This document shows, piece after piece, positions 5,127-13,955 of a stretch of DNA of 16,942 bases. The notes beneath the pieces are model-generated. The model was not told where the DNA came from. It made no database searches and saw only the letters and a list, made by a program, of their open reading frames with translations. Source of the DNA: Candidatus Egaibacter danicus (GTDB taxonomy: Bacteria; Pseudomonadota; Gammaproteobacteria; Burkholderiales; Burkholderiaceae). How positions within the stretch are numbered: position 1 is the first letter of the stretch; every line of letters starts with the position of its first letter. The stretch is from the NCBI GenBank assembly GCA_011391115.1, contig JAABRC010000015.1, positions 1 to 16,942 on the forward strand, written 5' to 3'. Both the position numbers and the translations under genes were made by a program.

Positions 5127-5831
5127 ATGTCCTTCTCCAAACTATTCTGCGAAACCGCCAGAGGTCTCCCCGCCAAACGGGAGCGTCGCAAAGAGGCACG
5201 CCCCGGCGAATTGCTGGCCGCCGCACTGGAGCTGTTTGTAGAAAAAGGTTATGCGGCCACACGTGCCGAAGAGGTAGCCAAGAGGGCAGGTGTGTCCAAA
5301 GGCACGTTGTTCCTGTATTTCGCCAGTAAGGAAGAGTTGTTCAAAGCGGTCGTGCGGGACAACATTTCCGGACGCTATCCTGGATGGGCAGCCGAGTTTG
5401 AGGCGTTTGAGGGCAACACGACCGACATGCTGCGTTATGCCATGAACTCATGGTGGACCAGCGTGGGAGCAACCAAGGCCTCAGGCATCTCCAAACTCAT
5501 CATGAGTGAAGCGAGTAATTTCCCGGAACTGGCGGCCTTTTATCAAAAAGAGGTGATTGAGCCCGGCCACGCGCTGATCCGGCGGATTTTGCAGCGCGGC
5601 ATTGACCGCGGCGAAATTCGCCCGATGGACATGCACCATGCGGTGCACATCGTCATGGCGCCCCTGCTGTACCTGGTCATGTGCAAGCATTGTTATGCAA
5701 CCTTTGCCGAAGAGAGCGCGCAAATGGTCCCTGAGGAATTTCTGGCGGCACAGGTCGATGCGCTCATGAATGGCCTGGGCCTGCACCAGATCGACAATGC
5801 CACTCCTGACCGGAAGGCAAAAACAGAATGA
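5127..5831 (+). CDS. TetR/AcrR family transcriptional regulator
   Basis: A 234-residue DNA-binding repressor. The N-terminal TetR domain is clear: helix 1 with ELLAAALELFVEKGYAATRA (28-47), then the helix-turn-helix EEVAKRAGVSKGTLFLYFAS (48-67) and KEELFKAVV. The C-terminal 150 residues are helical and fit a ligand-binding dimerisation domain of the AcrR C-terminal type. It leads the operon: its TGA overlaps the ATG of the membrane fusion protein gene (ATGA, 5828-5831), so it is co-transcribed with the pump it probably controls. An inverted repeat at 5100-5116 over its promoter suggests autoregulation. ATG 5127 has no strong ribosome binding site. The N-terminal 20 residues are basic and longer than usual. 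The inducer is unknown. Confidence 0.93.
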   Translation: MSFSKLFCETARGLPAKRERRKEARPGELLAAALELFVEKGYAATRAEEVAKRAGVSKGTLFLYFASKEELFKAVVRDNISGRYPGWAAEFEAFEGNTTDMLRYAMNSWWTSVGATKASGISKLIMSEASNFPELAAFYQKEVIEPGHALIRRILQRGIDRGEIRPMDMHHAVHIVMAPLLYLVMCKHCYATFAEESAQMVPEEFLAAQVDALMNGLGLHQIDNATPDRKAKTE

Positions 5832-6967
5832 AAAGCTGGATGAAATGGGGGGCTGCTGCCCTCGTGGTGGTTTTGATCGCGATCGGTGTCGCCCGGGCGC
5901 TGGCGGCCCGCAAAGCTCAAAAAGACGCTCTGGCTCAGCAGGCTTCGCAAAAGACCGAGGCGGCAGTTGAGTTGTCGCCCATGGACCTGGTGCAGGCCAA
6001 GTCGCGTGATCTGGCGCAAGGGGTTACCGTTTCCGGATCACTCAAAGCCGTGAATTCCGCATTCGTCAAGGTCCGCGTGGCTGGCGAGCTTCAGGGCCTG
6101 ACCGTTCGCGAAGGTGACATCGTCAAGGCAGGACAGGTATTGGCCCGTGTTGACTCCACTGAATACCAGGCACGGGTTCGTCAGGCACAGCAGCAGGCAG
6201 AATCAGCCAAAGCCCAGGTAGATATTGCCAAACGCACTTTTGAGAACAATCGCTCCCTGGTCAGCCAGGGTTTTATTTCAGCTACCGCGCTTGACTCGTC
6301 CAGCGCCAGCCTGGCTGCTGCGCAGGCCAACTACCAGGCGGCACAGGCAGGTGCCGATGTGGCCGTCAAGGCGCTGAACGATACGGTGCTGCGCGCGCCC
6401 ATTTCGGGTGTTGTGGCCCAGCGGCTGGCCCAATCTGGCGAGCGCGCAGGAGTGGATGCCAAGGTGCTGGAAATTGTCGATTTGGGCAAGCTGGAACTGG
6501 AAGCCAGCCTGGGTGCCACCGACTCCATGCAGGTTAGCGTGGGGCAGACGGCGAGCCTCCAGATCGAAGGAGCCAGCAAGCCCGTTATGGCCAAGGTGGT
6601 GCGGATTAACCCCTCCACCACGGCTGGCAGTCGCGCCGTGCAGGTTTACCTGTCTATCGAATCTGCGGTGGGTTTGCGTCAGGGCATGTTTGGCCAGGGT
6701 ACGTTGAACACGGGGCGCGCCCAGTTGCTGGCCGTTCCCCTGAGTGCGGTGCGCACCGACAAGCCGGCGCCCTATGTGCAATGGGTCAATAACAACCAGG
6801 TGCTGCATCAACAAGTGGAATTGGGCGTGCGTGGCGAGTCAGACGGAGAGTTGATGGTGGCCATCAAGGGCGTGCCCGAGAATGCACTTCTGGTCGCAGG
6901 CTCCGTAGGCCCGCTGCGCGCGGGTACGGCAGTCAAAATGACTTCCAATACCCCGGTTGCCCGCTAG
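5828..6967 (+). CDS. RND efflux membrane fusion protein (periplasmic adaptor)
   Basis: A 379-residue HlyD/AcrA-type adaptor that bridges the inner-membrane RND pump and the outer-membrane channel. An N-terminal membrane anchor (WGAAALVVVLIAIGVARALA, about 7-26) has no lipobox Cys, so it is held by a transmembrane helix rather than by lipid. The barrel-sandwich/lipoyl halves are visible at about 65-105 (VSGSLKAVNSAFVKVRVAGE and EGDIVKAGQVLARVDS) and about 187-220 (LRAPISGVVAQRLAQSGERA), flanking an Ala/Gln-rich coiled-coil hairpin (about 110-185). A beta-barrel and membrane-proximal domain follow (with VPLSAVRTD). GGAAGG lies 10 bases before ATG 5828, which overlaps the tetR stop. The pump gene starts 3 bases after its TAG. 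Confidence 0.95.
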   Translation: MKSWMKWGAAALVVVLIAIGVARALAARKAQKDALAQQASQKTEAAVELSPMDLVQAKSRDLAQGVTVSGSLKAVNSAFVKVRVAGELQGLTVREGDIVKAGQVLARVDSTEYQARVRQAQQQAESAKAQVDIAKRTFENNRSLVSQGFISATALDSSSASLAAAQANYQAAQAGADVAVKALNDTVLRAPISGVVAQRLAQSGERAGVDAKVLEIVDLGKLELEASLGATDSMQVSVGQTASLQIEGASKPVMAKVVRINPSTTAGSRAVQVYLSIESAVGLRQGMFGQGTLNTGRAQLLAVPLSAVRTDKPAPYVQWVNNNQVLHQQVELGVRGESDGELMVAIKGVPENALLVAGSVGPLRAGTAVKMTSNTPVAR

Positions 6968-6970
6968 CCC

Positions 6971-9900
6971 ATGTGGTTCACACGCGTCAGCCTGAACAAT
7001 CCGGTGTTCGCCACCATGGTCATGCTGGCCTTGGTGGTGCTGGGTGTATTTTCTTATCAGCGGCTGCAGGTCGATCAATTTCCCAACGTCGACTTTCCGG
7101 TGGTGGTAATCACGGCCGAGTACCCTGGCGCTTCGCCGGAGATCGTTGAGAGTGAAGTCACCAAAAAGCTGGAAGAAGGTGTCAACTCCATTGCCGGCAT
7201 CAATGCATTGACTTCGCGCAGCTATGAGGGCCAGGCTGTTGTCATCATCGAATTTCAGCTGCATGTGGATGGCCGCAAGGCAGCCGATGACGTGCGCGAG
7301 AAAGTGGCCACCATCAAGGCGGGCCTGCGCACCGAGGTAAAAGAACCACGCGTGCTGCGCTTTGACCCGTCCAGCCGGGCGGTCTGGTCGGTCGCAGTGC
7401 TCCCCGCCACTGCGGAGCAGGCTGGTGCCGGTTCGCGACCGATGACACCGGTCGAACTGACCAACTGGGCTGATCAGACACTCAAGAAGCGTCTTGAAAA
7501 TGTGCGTGGCGTCGGCTCGGTCACGCTGGTCGGTGGTACCAAACGCGAGATCAACGTTTATCTCAATCCGCAGTCACTGGAAGCCTTTGGCATCTCGCCT
7601 GATCAGGTGGTAACGGCCGTTCGCAATGAAAACCAGGACCTGCCGGTGGGCGCCATCCGCTCGCGCGAACAGGAGCGCGTGGTGCAGATTGAAGCGCGCA
7701 TGCAACGCCCTGAGGACTTTGGCAAGGTGATCGTCGCCCGCAAAAATGGTGCTCCGATTTATGTGAGTCAGCTTGCCCGTGTAGTGGACGGTGCACAGGA
7801 AGCAGAAAACCTGGCACTCTACAACGGACAGCGCACCTTGCTGCTCACGGTGCAGAAGTCGCAAGATGAGAACACCATCGGCGTGGTCAATGGTCTGCAG
7901 AAAACGCTGGCTGACATGCAGCAGCAGTTGCCACCTGGCGTGCGACTGGAGCAGATCACCGATGGTTCGCGGCAGATTCGCGTGGCAGTTGAAAACGTGC
8001 GTCGCACCCTCATTGAGGGCGCATTGCTCACCATCCTGATTGTTTTTTTGTTTCTGAATTCCTGGCGCTCCACTGTCATCACCGGACTCACACTGCCCAT
8101 CGCCCTCATTGGCACTTTTTTGTTCATGAACCTGTTCGGGTTCACCATCAACATGATCACGCTGATGGCTCTGTCCTTGTGTGTGGGTCTGCTGATCGAT
8201 GACGCCATCGTGGTGCGGGAGAACATCGTGAGACATGTGCAGATGGGCAAATCACCGTTCAAGGCTTCACTGGACGGGACGGAGGAGATCGGTCTGGCCG
8301 TTCTGGCTACCACGCTGTCCATCGTGGCTGTGTTCATGCCCATCGGTTTCATGGGCGGCATCATTGGCAAGTTCTTCCATGAATTTGGCATTACCATCGT
8401 AGCCGCAGTGCTGATCTCCATGTTTGTCAGCTTCACGCTGGACCCGATGCTCTCCAGCATCTGGCACGACCCCAGCATTGAAGCCCATGGCAGACATTCC
8501 GTACCCGTCACCCTGTATGACAAGTCCATTGGACGCGTGACCGGATGGTTTGACCACGCCACGGAGTTGCTGGTAGACACCTACCAGACCATCTTGCGCT
8601 GGGCTCTGGTACACAAACTCAAGACATTGGCCCTGGCCCTGGTCATCTTTGTTGCCAGCATTTTCATGGTGCCATTGCTCGGTACGGAATTTGTGCCCAA
8701 GGCGGATTTTTCGGAGACCTCGCTCAACTTTTACACGCCGGTAGGTTCATCCCTGGAAGTAACCGAAGCCAAAGCGCAACAGGTGGAAGGCATCATTCGC
8801 GGGTTTCCTGAAGTTCGGTACACGCTGTCCACCATTAACACGGGTAACGCCCAGGGGAAAATCTACGCCAATGTGTATGTCCGGCTGGTTGACAGAAAGG
8901 ATCGAAAGCGCAATGTAGACGAATTGTCTGCGGCTCTGCGGGATCGACTCAAGCTGGTTCCCGGCATCACCGTCACGCACGTGGGTTTGCTGGATTCTGT
9001 GGGTGGAAACAAGCAGGTGGAATTTTCACTGCAGGGGCCGGACATCCAGGAACTGGAGCGTCTGACCAAGCTTGTGCTGGAGAAAGTGCGGCCTGTTGCG
9101 GGCCTGGTTGACCTGGACTCCAGCGTCAAACCCAACAAGCCCACACTGGACGTGGAAGTTCGCCGTGAAGCCGCTTCCGACCTGGGTCTGGGCATAGCGC
9201 AGATTGGCAGTGCGTTGCGTACCTTGGTGGCCGGTCAAAACGTTGGCACGTGGCGCGCACCCGACGACCAGACCTATGACGTGAATGTCCGGCTCGCCCC
9301 CGAGGCACGCAATACGCCCAATGATCTGGAGCGCATTCCTTTCACGATGGGTACCAATGCCGATGGTAGCGCGCGCGTGGTGCGCCTGAACCAGGTGGCC
9401 ATGGTCAGGGAGTCCACCGGTCCCAATCAGATCAACCGGCGCGACCTGACGCGCGAAGTAGCCATCAACGCCAACGTGTACAACCGCTCGGCCGGCGAGG
9501 TGTCGACTGACATCAAGTCAGCCCTGGAGAACATCAACTTTCCGCCAGGTTACCGATATCAATTTGGTGGTTCGACCAAAAACATGGCTGAGTCATTCGG
9601 GTACGCCATTTCAGCCCTTGTGCTGGCCGTCGTATTCATCTACATGATTCTGGCCAGCCAGTTCAAAAGCTTTCTGCAGCCGCTCGCTTTGATGACAGCA
9701 CTGCCGCTGACTCTGATCGGTGTCGTTCTGGCGCTTCTGATGTTCCGTTCCACCCTGTCCATGTTCTCGGTGATCGGCGTCGTGATGCTGATGGGCCTCG
9801 TAACCAAAAACGCGATTTTGCTGGTGGACTTTGCCATTCGCGCACGGGAAAGTACCACGGGCGCCGATGGTATCCATATTCCGGGCATGGCACGTAACGA

Positions 9901-10168
9901 AGCCTTGCTGATGGCGGCCAAAGTGCGGTTGCGCCCGATCCTGATGACCACACTGGCCATGATTTTCGGCATGGTGCCACTGGCCTTCGCGCTAAGCGAA
10001 GGATCAGAGCAACGTGCTCCCATGGGGCAGGCCGTGATCGGTGGGGTCATCACATCCTCCTTGCTGACTTTGGTGGTGGTGCCCGTGGTGTACTGCTATA
10101 TGGATGATCTGGCTCAATGGATTCGTCGAAAGCTGGGCCCCAAAACGCCCCGGGTGCCTGCCAAATGA
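6971..10168 (+). CDS. RND (HAE1-type) multidrug efflux permease
   Basis: A 1065-residue inner-membrane proton antiporter that captures substrates from the periplasm and inner membrane and passes them to the outer-membrane channel through the adaptor. The start MWFTRVSLNNPVFATMVMLA and QVDQFPNVDFP are typical of the family. The TM4 proton-relay pair is present (GLLIDDAIVVREN, D410 and D411), as is the TM10 lysine (GLVTKNAILLVDFA, K946). The two large periplasmic loops and repeated halves give the expected length (1020-1070). It begins 3 bases after the adaptor stop with no ribosome binding site, so translational coupling is likely. Residues typical of heavy-metal RND pumps are not evident, so a drug or organic compound substrate is the better guess. 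Specificity cannot be read. Confidence 0.96.
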   Translation: MWFTRVSLNNPVFATMVMLALVVLGVFSYQRLQVDQFPNVDFPVVVITAEYPGASPEIVESEVTKKLEEGVNSIAGINALTSRSYEGQAVVIIEFQLHVDGRKAADDVREKVATIKAGLRTEVKEPRVLRFDPSSRAVWSVAVLPATAEQAGAGSRPMTPVELTNWADQTLKKRLENVRGVGSVTLVGGTKREINVYLNPQSLEAFGISPDQVVTAVRNENQDLPVGAIRSREQERVVQIEARMQRPEDFGKVIVARKNGAPIYVSQLARVVDGAQEAENLALYNGQRTLLLTVQKSQDENTIGVVNGLQKTLADMQQQLPPGVRLEQITDGSRQIRVAVENVRRTLIEGALLTILIVFLFLNSWRSTVITGLTLPIALIGTFLFMNLFGFTINMITLMALSLCVGLLIDDAIVVRENIVRHVQMGKSPFKASLDGTEEIGLAVLATTLSIVAVFMPIGFMGGIIGKFFHEFGITIVAAVLISMFVSFTLDPMLSSIWHDPSIEAHGRHSVPVTLYDKSIGRVTGWFDHATELLVDTYQTILRWALVHKLKTLALALVIFVASIFMVPLLGTEFVPKADFSETSLNFYTPVGSSLEVTEAKAQQVEGIIRGFPEVRYTLSTINTGNAQGKIYANVYVRLVDRKDRKRNVDELSAALRDRLKLVPGITVTHVGLLDSVGGNKQVEFSLQGPDIQELERLTKLVLEKVRPVAGLVDLDSSVKPNKPTLDVEVRREAASDLGLGIAQIGSALRTLVAGQNVGTWRAPDDQTYDVNVRLAPEARNTPNDLERIPFTMGTNADGSARVVRLNQVAMVRESTGPNQINRRDLTREVAINANVYNRSAGEVSTDIKSALENINFPPGYRYQFGGSTKNMAESFGYAISALVLAVVFIYMILASQFKSFLQPLALMTALPLTLIGVVLALLMFRSTLSMFSVIGVVMLMGLVTKNAILLVDFAIRARESTTGADGIHIPGMARNEALLMAAKVRLRPILMTTLAMIFGMVPLAFALSEGSEQRAPMGQAVIGGVITSSLLTLVVVPVVYCYMDDLAQWIRRKLGPKTPRVPAK

Positions 10169-10223
10169 CCCTGTCCCGGTAAAATTCATCAATATCAGCT
10201 AATATACCCATAGGAGTATCTGA

Positions 10224-10877
10224 ATGAATCTGGAACAAGCCCGCTTCAACATGATTGAGCAGCAAATTCGTCCTTGGGATGTGCTGGATGGCCATGTCCT
10301 GCAATTGCTGGCCGTGGTCAAGCGTGAAGATTTTGTGCCCGCAGCGCACCGGGCACTGGCTTTTGTAGACATGGAAATTCCGCTGCCCGGTGGGCAATGC
10401 ATGCTGACGCCGCGTGTCGAGGCACGCATGTTGCAGGACCTGGCCGTTCGCAAGCACGAAAAAGTGCTCGAAATCGGCGCGGGCTCCGGCTACATGGCCG
10501 CCCTTTTGGCGCATAAGGCACAGCGCGTGATTTCGCTGGAGATCCTTCCTGAATTAGTCACCATGGCTCGTGCCAACCTGCAAAAGGCCGGCATCCATAA
10601 CGCTGAGGCCCGGCTGGGTGATGGCGCCAAGGGAGTACTCATTGAAGGACCTTTCGACGTGATTGTGCTAAGTGGCTCCGTGGCTGAGGTACCGCAATCA
10701 CTGCTAGCAAATCTGAAGATTGGTGGTCGGCTGGCGGCCATCGTGGGAGAGGAACCCATGATGCGGGCGACATTCGTCACACGCACTGCAGAAGCCGCTT
10801 TCCAGACTTCACAGCCATGGGACACCGTGGCGCCCCGGCTGATGAATTTTCCTGAACCTTCACGCTTCCATTTCTGA
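10224..10877 (+). CDS. Divergent protein-L-isoaspartate O-methyltransferase-like protein
   Basis: A 217-residue SAM-dependent methyltransferase of the Pcm family. Motif I is clear (VLEIGAGSGYMAALLA, 81-96), followed by an acidic post-I motif (ISLEILPE, 103-110) and PFDVIVLSGSVAEVPQSLLA (143-162) for motif II. True Pcm enzymes have a TISQP-like substrate loop with a key Ser before motif I; here it reads GGQCMLTPRVEARM (56-69), so that Ser is lost and isoaspartyl repair is doubtful. I recall this variant beside rhodanese and TolC genes in other proteobacteria. AGGAG (10212-10216) supports ATG 10224. It sits 55 bp after the pump gene and 36 bp before the rhodanese start, possibly in one operon. 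The true substrate is unknown. Confidence 0.85.
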   Translation: MNLEQARFNMIEQQIRPWDVLDGHVLQLLAVVKREDFVPAAHRALAFVDMEIPLPGGQCMLTPRVEARMLQDLAVRKHEKVLEIGAGSGYMAALLAHKAQRVISLEILPELVTMARANLQKAGIHNAEARLGDGAKGVLIEGPFDVIVLSGSVAEVPQSLLANLKIGGRLAAIVGEEPMMRATFVTRTAEAAFQTSQPWDTVAPRLMNFPEPSRFHF

Positions 10878-10913
10878 AGCTTGAATCAGTCCTGTCCCAT
10901 AGCAGCAAAGAAC

Positions 10914-11255
10914 ATGATCGATCAAGTACGTCCCGGCCATTTGTCCGCCTGGCTTCAAACAGTGGCAACCCACGGTGACCCTGTCGTGCTGGATGTACGC
11001 GAGCCATCAGAACACCGTTTGGCCAGTGTGAAGGCTGATGGTTTTGAATTGCTGACGATCCCAATGGGCACTATTCCCCTGCGACTGGCTGAACTCGACC
11101 CGGAACGGCCCGTTGCCTGTCTGTGCCACCACGGTGGGCGCAGCATGCAGGTTGCTTCATTCCTGAAGCGACAGGGATTCACCAAAGTAGCCAACATCGC
11201 GGGTGGTATTCATGCATGGTCGATCGAAGTTGACCCATCGATTGCACAGTACTGA
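10914..11255 (+). CDS. Single-domain rhodanese-like sulfurtransferase
   Basis: A 113-residue rhodanese domain (GlpE-size), probably a cytoplasmic persulfide carrier. Family landmarks are VVLDVREPSEH (24-34), the active-site loop CHHGGRS with nucleophile C71, and the closing NIAGGIHAWS (94-103). The six-residue catalytic loop Cys-x-x-Gly-Gly-Arg is intact. I chose ATG 10914; a TTG at 10881 would add 11 residues, including one Cys, but neither site has a strong ribosome binding site. The gene lies between the Pcm-like and TolC genes, 42 bp before tolC. No partner for the sulfur transfer is visible, and its link with secretion or envelope function is by context only. Confidence 0.88.
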   Translation: MIDQVRPGHLSAWLQTVATHGDPVVLDVREPSEHRLASVKADGFELLTIPMGTIPLRLAELDPERPVACLCHHGGRSMQVASFLKRQGFTKVANIAGGIHAWSIEVDPSIAQY

Positions 11256-11297
11256 ACCCAGTCCAGGCCTATCAACCCAAGTTCTGAAAAGACGATC

Positions 11298-12617
11298 ATG
11301 ACCAAATTTCATTTGTTACCTGTGTTCATCGCATTCAGTACTGCTTTTGCAGTACCGGTGCATGCACAAAGCCTGATCGAACTCTATGAATCTGCGCGAA
11401 GTTATGACGCCACGTTCAAATCTGCGCAATCACAGTATCAAGCGACTTTGGCACGCGCCGATCAGGCCCGTGCCGGTATCTACCCAACAGCCAATTTATC
11501 GGCAGGTGTTTCCCGCTCCAACCTTGACAGCAGCCTGTCTGCCAGTGAGCGTGTCTTTGGCGCTCAGACGGCAACGATCAGCGCATCTCAACCCATTTAC
11601 CGTCCCGCCAATGTAGCCAGCTACGAGCAGGGCAAGAAGCAGGCCGATGTCGCGCAAGCCCAGTTGAAATCAGCCGAGCAGGATCTGGTGGTGCGTGTCA
11701 GTCAAGCTTACTTTGACGTTCTGGCATCTCAAGACAGTCTGGCTTTTGTCACGGCGCAAAAGGCCGCTGTGTCAGAGCAATTGGCCTCCGCCAAAAGAAA
11801 CTTCGAAGTGGGCACTTCGACGATCACGGACTCCCGGGAAGCGCAGGCTCGTTTTGATCTGGTGGTCGCCCAGGAAATTGCTGCCGAAAACGACCTGCGT
11901 ATCAAGAAAATTGCCCTGGATCAACTGGTCGGGAAGTCTGCAGCCACCCCTAAAGCACTGGCTACTCCAGTGGTGTTGCCGGCCTTGTCACCGTCCGATG
12001 TGGGCGCATGGGTCAGCCAATCTGAAGAAAATCACCCGGGTGTCATTCAGTCCAGGCTGGCGCTTGATGTGGCCCAACTGGAAACCCGGAAAGCAGAAGC
12101 CGGTCACAAACCCACCCTCGACTTGACAGGCAGCTATGCGATTGCACACAACGACGGCACGTCAACAAGCACGCTGAACAGCCGGACCAACGTTGCCACG
12201 ATTGGCCTGGCCTTCAATCTGCCTTTGTTCGCCGGCTTTGCCACACAAAACCGGATCAAGGAAACGCTGGCGCTGGAAGACAAGGCCCGAACAGATCTTG
12301 AATCCACCCAAAGAACTGTTGCTCAAGGAACACGTACTGCATTTTTCGGCGTGCTGTCTGGCACGGGTCAAGTAAAAGCACTGGAAGCAGCCGAGGCATC
12401 CAGTCAAAGCGCGCTGGATGCCAACAAGCTCGGTTATCAGGTAGGTGTACGCATCAACATTGATGTGCTCAATGCACAGAGCCAGTTGTTCCAGACCAAA
12501 CGTGATCTGGCCAAGGCTCGCTATGACGTGCTGGTAGGTGGCTTGAAGTTGCGGCAGGCCAACGGCACGTTGACCGCCGATGATCTGCAGGGGATCAACG
12601 TCATGCTGGTGAAGTAG
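11298..12617 (+). CDS. tolC: TolC family outer-membrane efflux channel
   Basis: A 439-residue outer-membrane channel protein of the TolC family, which forms a trimeric barrel and a periplasmic helical tunnel. A signal peptide is visible (basic start, hydrophobic core LPVFIAFSTAFAVPVHA, cleavage after AHA at about residue 23). The mature N-terminus SLIELYESARSYDATFKSAQ is classic TolC, with AGIYPTANLSAG for the first barrel strand. The two structural repeats are recognisable (AYFDVLASQDSL and AFFGVLSGTGQVKAL), as is the FNLPLFAGF barrel-edge motif and the closing GVRINIDVLNAQSQLFQTKR stretch. The length is usual. It very likely serves the RND pump encoded upstream and other exporters. It converges with waaA with 15 bp between stops and no clear terminator. 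Confidence 0.95.
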   Translation: MTKFHLLPVFIAFSTAFAVPVHAQSLIELYESARSYDATFKSAQSQYQATLARADQARAGIYPTANLSAGVSRSNLDSSLSASERVFGAQTATISASQPIYRPANVASYEQGKKQADVAQAQLKSAEQDLVVRVSQAYFDVLASQDSLAFVTAQKAAVSEQLASAKRNFEVGTSTITDSREAQARFDLVVAQEIAAENDLRIKKIALDQLVGKSAATPKALATPVVLPALSPSDVGAWVSQSEENHPGVIQSRLALDVAQLETRKAEAGHKPTLDLTGSYAIAHNDGTSTSTLNSRTNVATIGLAFNLPLFAGFATQNRIKETLALEDKARTDLESTQRTVAQGTRTAFFGVLSGTGQVKALEAAEASSQSALDANKLGYQVGVRINIDVLNAQSQLFQTKRDLAKARYDVLVGGLKLRQANGTLTADDLQGINVMLVK

Positions 12618-12632
12618 ATCGGTTGGCTGATT

Positions 12633-13955
12633 TCAATCTCCCTGCCCTTCTGGCAGGACATCCAAAATAGCGGCGGCTGTCTTTTGTGATGCGCCTTGAT
12701 GGGCGTTTGCAAAACTCAGGCAGGCAGACTGAGCCCTTTTCAAGACCACTGGCTGCTGTATCCAGTCGAGCGCTGCATCAAGACCAGCTTGCACATCAGA
12801 CGTTCGGCGTGCAGCGCCCGCCTGTTCGGCCCAATCTGCAGCCTGAGCAAAATTGTAAGTATGCGGCCCCATGATCAAGGGGCAACCACACGCGGCAGCC
12901 TCAATCAGGTTTTGACCTCCAAAGCGCTCAAAACTGCCCCCTAGCAGGGCTACATCACACATCGCGTAGTAGAGCGCCAGTTCCCCCATGGTGTCGCCCA
13001 GCCAGATGTCGGCATTCGATGGCTGCTCCCTCCACTCCGTGCGCCTTGATACGCTAAAACCCGCGGCAAGAAACAAGCTGGCCACGTCACCTATGCGTTG
13101 CGGATGGCGAGGAACCACAAGAATTTGTGGGCAATCCGATTCAAACTCCATCGGCTCTTTGCCGGATTTCCGCGCCAATAGGGCGGTTATCAGTGCAGCT
13201 TCCTCACCATCACGGGAACTAACCAGTGCCAGAACGGGCCGACAACCCTGCAACTTGCGCCACCTTCTCCCCAGCGTTAATTGATCCGCTGCAGGCTGCG
13301 CGTCAAACTTGATGTTTCCCAATACGCCGTCGACCTTCGCACCCAGTTGCTCAAATCGCCTGGCGTCAGCGTCGCTTTGAGCAAGCACTTTGGTCAGGTT
13401 GGCATACGCAGGTCCAGACAGCCATCGCAGCCGCCTGGCAGACTTGAATGAAGCTGCATTCAGCCGGGCATTAACCAGCAGCACCGGGACGTTTAGCTGC
13501 ACACAGGACTGCACAAGATTGGGCCACACCTCGGTTTCGATCAAAACCCCCATAAGCGGACGGAAGTGCTTCAGGAAACGGATGGTCGCGCCGCGCGTAT
13601 CCCAGGGTAGCCACACCTGACGATCACCAGACTGCAAGACGGATTTGCCAGCCGCCCATCCAGTCGCCGTGCTGTGAGTCAATAGCAGCGACATGCCCGG
13701 CCGCATTACCCGTAGTTGAGCGATCAGTAACGCTGCTGCACGGGCTTCACCCAGTGAGACGGCATGAACCCATATCGCTCCGGCTCCGGGCCTATCCTGA
13801 TAATGCCCAAAACGCTCCTCTACCAGTAATCCATATTCAGATTCCTGCTTTGCCCGACGGGAAAGCTTTCGTCTCAGCAATGGCTGGGCAAGCCACACCA
13901 GGCATGAATAAACCAGCAGCGTCAAGCGCTCAGGCCAACTCAGGTTTCTTGCCAT
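12633..13955 (-). CDS. waaA: Kdo transferase (3-deoxy-D-manno-octulosonate transferase)
   Basis: WaaA (KdtA, GT30) transfers Kdo from CMP-Kdo to lipid IVA on the cytoplasmic side of the inner membrane. From ATG 13955 the protein has 440 residues, with a short hydrophobic N-terminal anchor (RLTLLVYSCLVWLAQPLL), the catalytic-site HAVSLGEARAA (E70 expected to be the base), LLTHSTATGW (91-100), VLIETEVWPNL (137-147), a RHPQR motif, and the signature GDTMGELALYYAMCDVALLG followed by GGSFERFGGQNLIEAAACG. A GTG at 14042 would add 29 residues lacking family character, so it was rejected. The start overlaps the preceding glycosyltransferase by 26 bp and has no ribosome binding site, implying translational coupling. 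Whether it adds one or two Kdo residues cannot be read. Confidence 0.95.
   Translation of the reverse strand: MARNLSWPERLTLLVYSCLVWLAQPLLRRKLSRRAKQESEYGLLVEERFGHYQDRPGAGAIWVHAVSLGEARAAALLIAQLRVMRPGMSLLLTHSTATGWAAGKSVLQSGDRQVWLPWDTRGATIRFLKHFRPLMGVLIETEVWPNLVQSCVQLNVPVLLVNARLNAASFKSARRLRWLSGPAYANLTKVLAQSDADARRFEQLGAKVDGVLGNIKFDAQPAADQLTLGRRWRKLQGCRPVLALVSSRDGEEAALITALLARKSGKEPMEFESDCPQILVVPRHPQRIGDVASLFLAAGFSVSRRTEWREQPSNADIWLGDTMGELALYYAMCDVALLGGSFERFGGQNLIEAAACGCPLIMGPHTYNFAQAADWAEQAGAARRTSDVQAGLDAALDWIQQPVVLKRAQSACLSFANAHQGASQKTAAAILDVLPEGQGD

Noticed and set aside
7574..8580. Several minus-strand open frames of 200-250 codons opposite the RND pump gene
   Set aside because: They are compositionally odd (Met/Ser- or His/Gln-rich), overlap each other, and lie fully under a conserved 1065-residue protein.
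10200..10205. TAATAT as a -10 box for the Pcm-like gene
   Set aside because: No acceptable -35 lies 16-18 bases upstream, so an independent promoter is not supported.
12641..12657. CCTGCC-N5-GGCAGG hairpin near the tolC/waaA ends
   Set aside because: It lies inside the waaA coding end and has no U-run on either side, so it cannot be called an intrinsic terminator with confidence.
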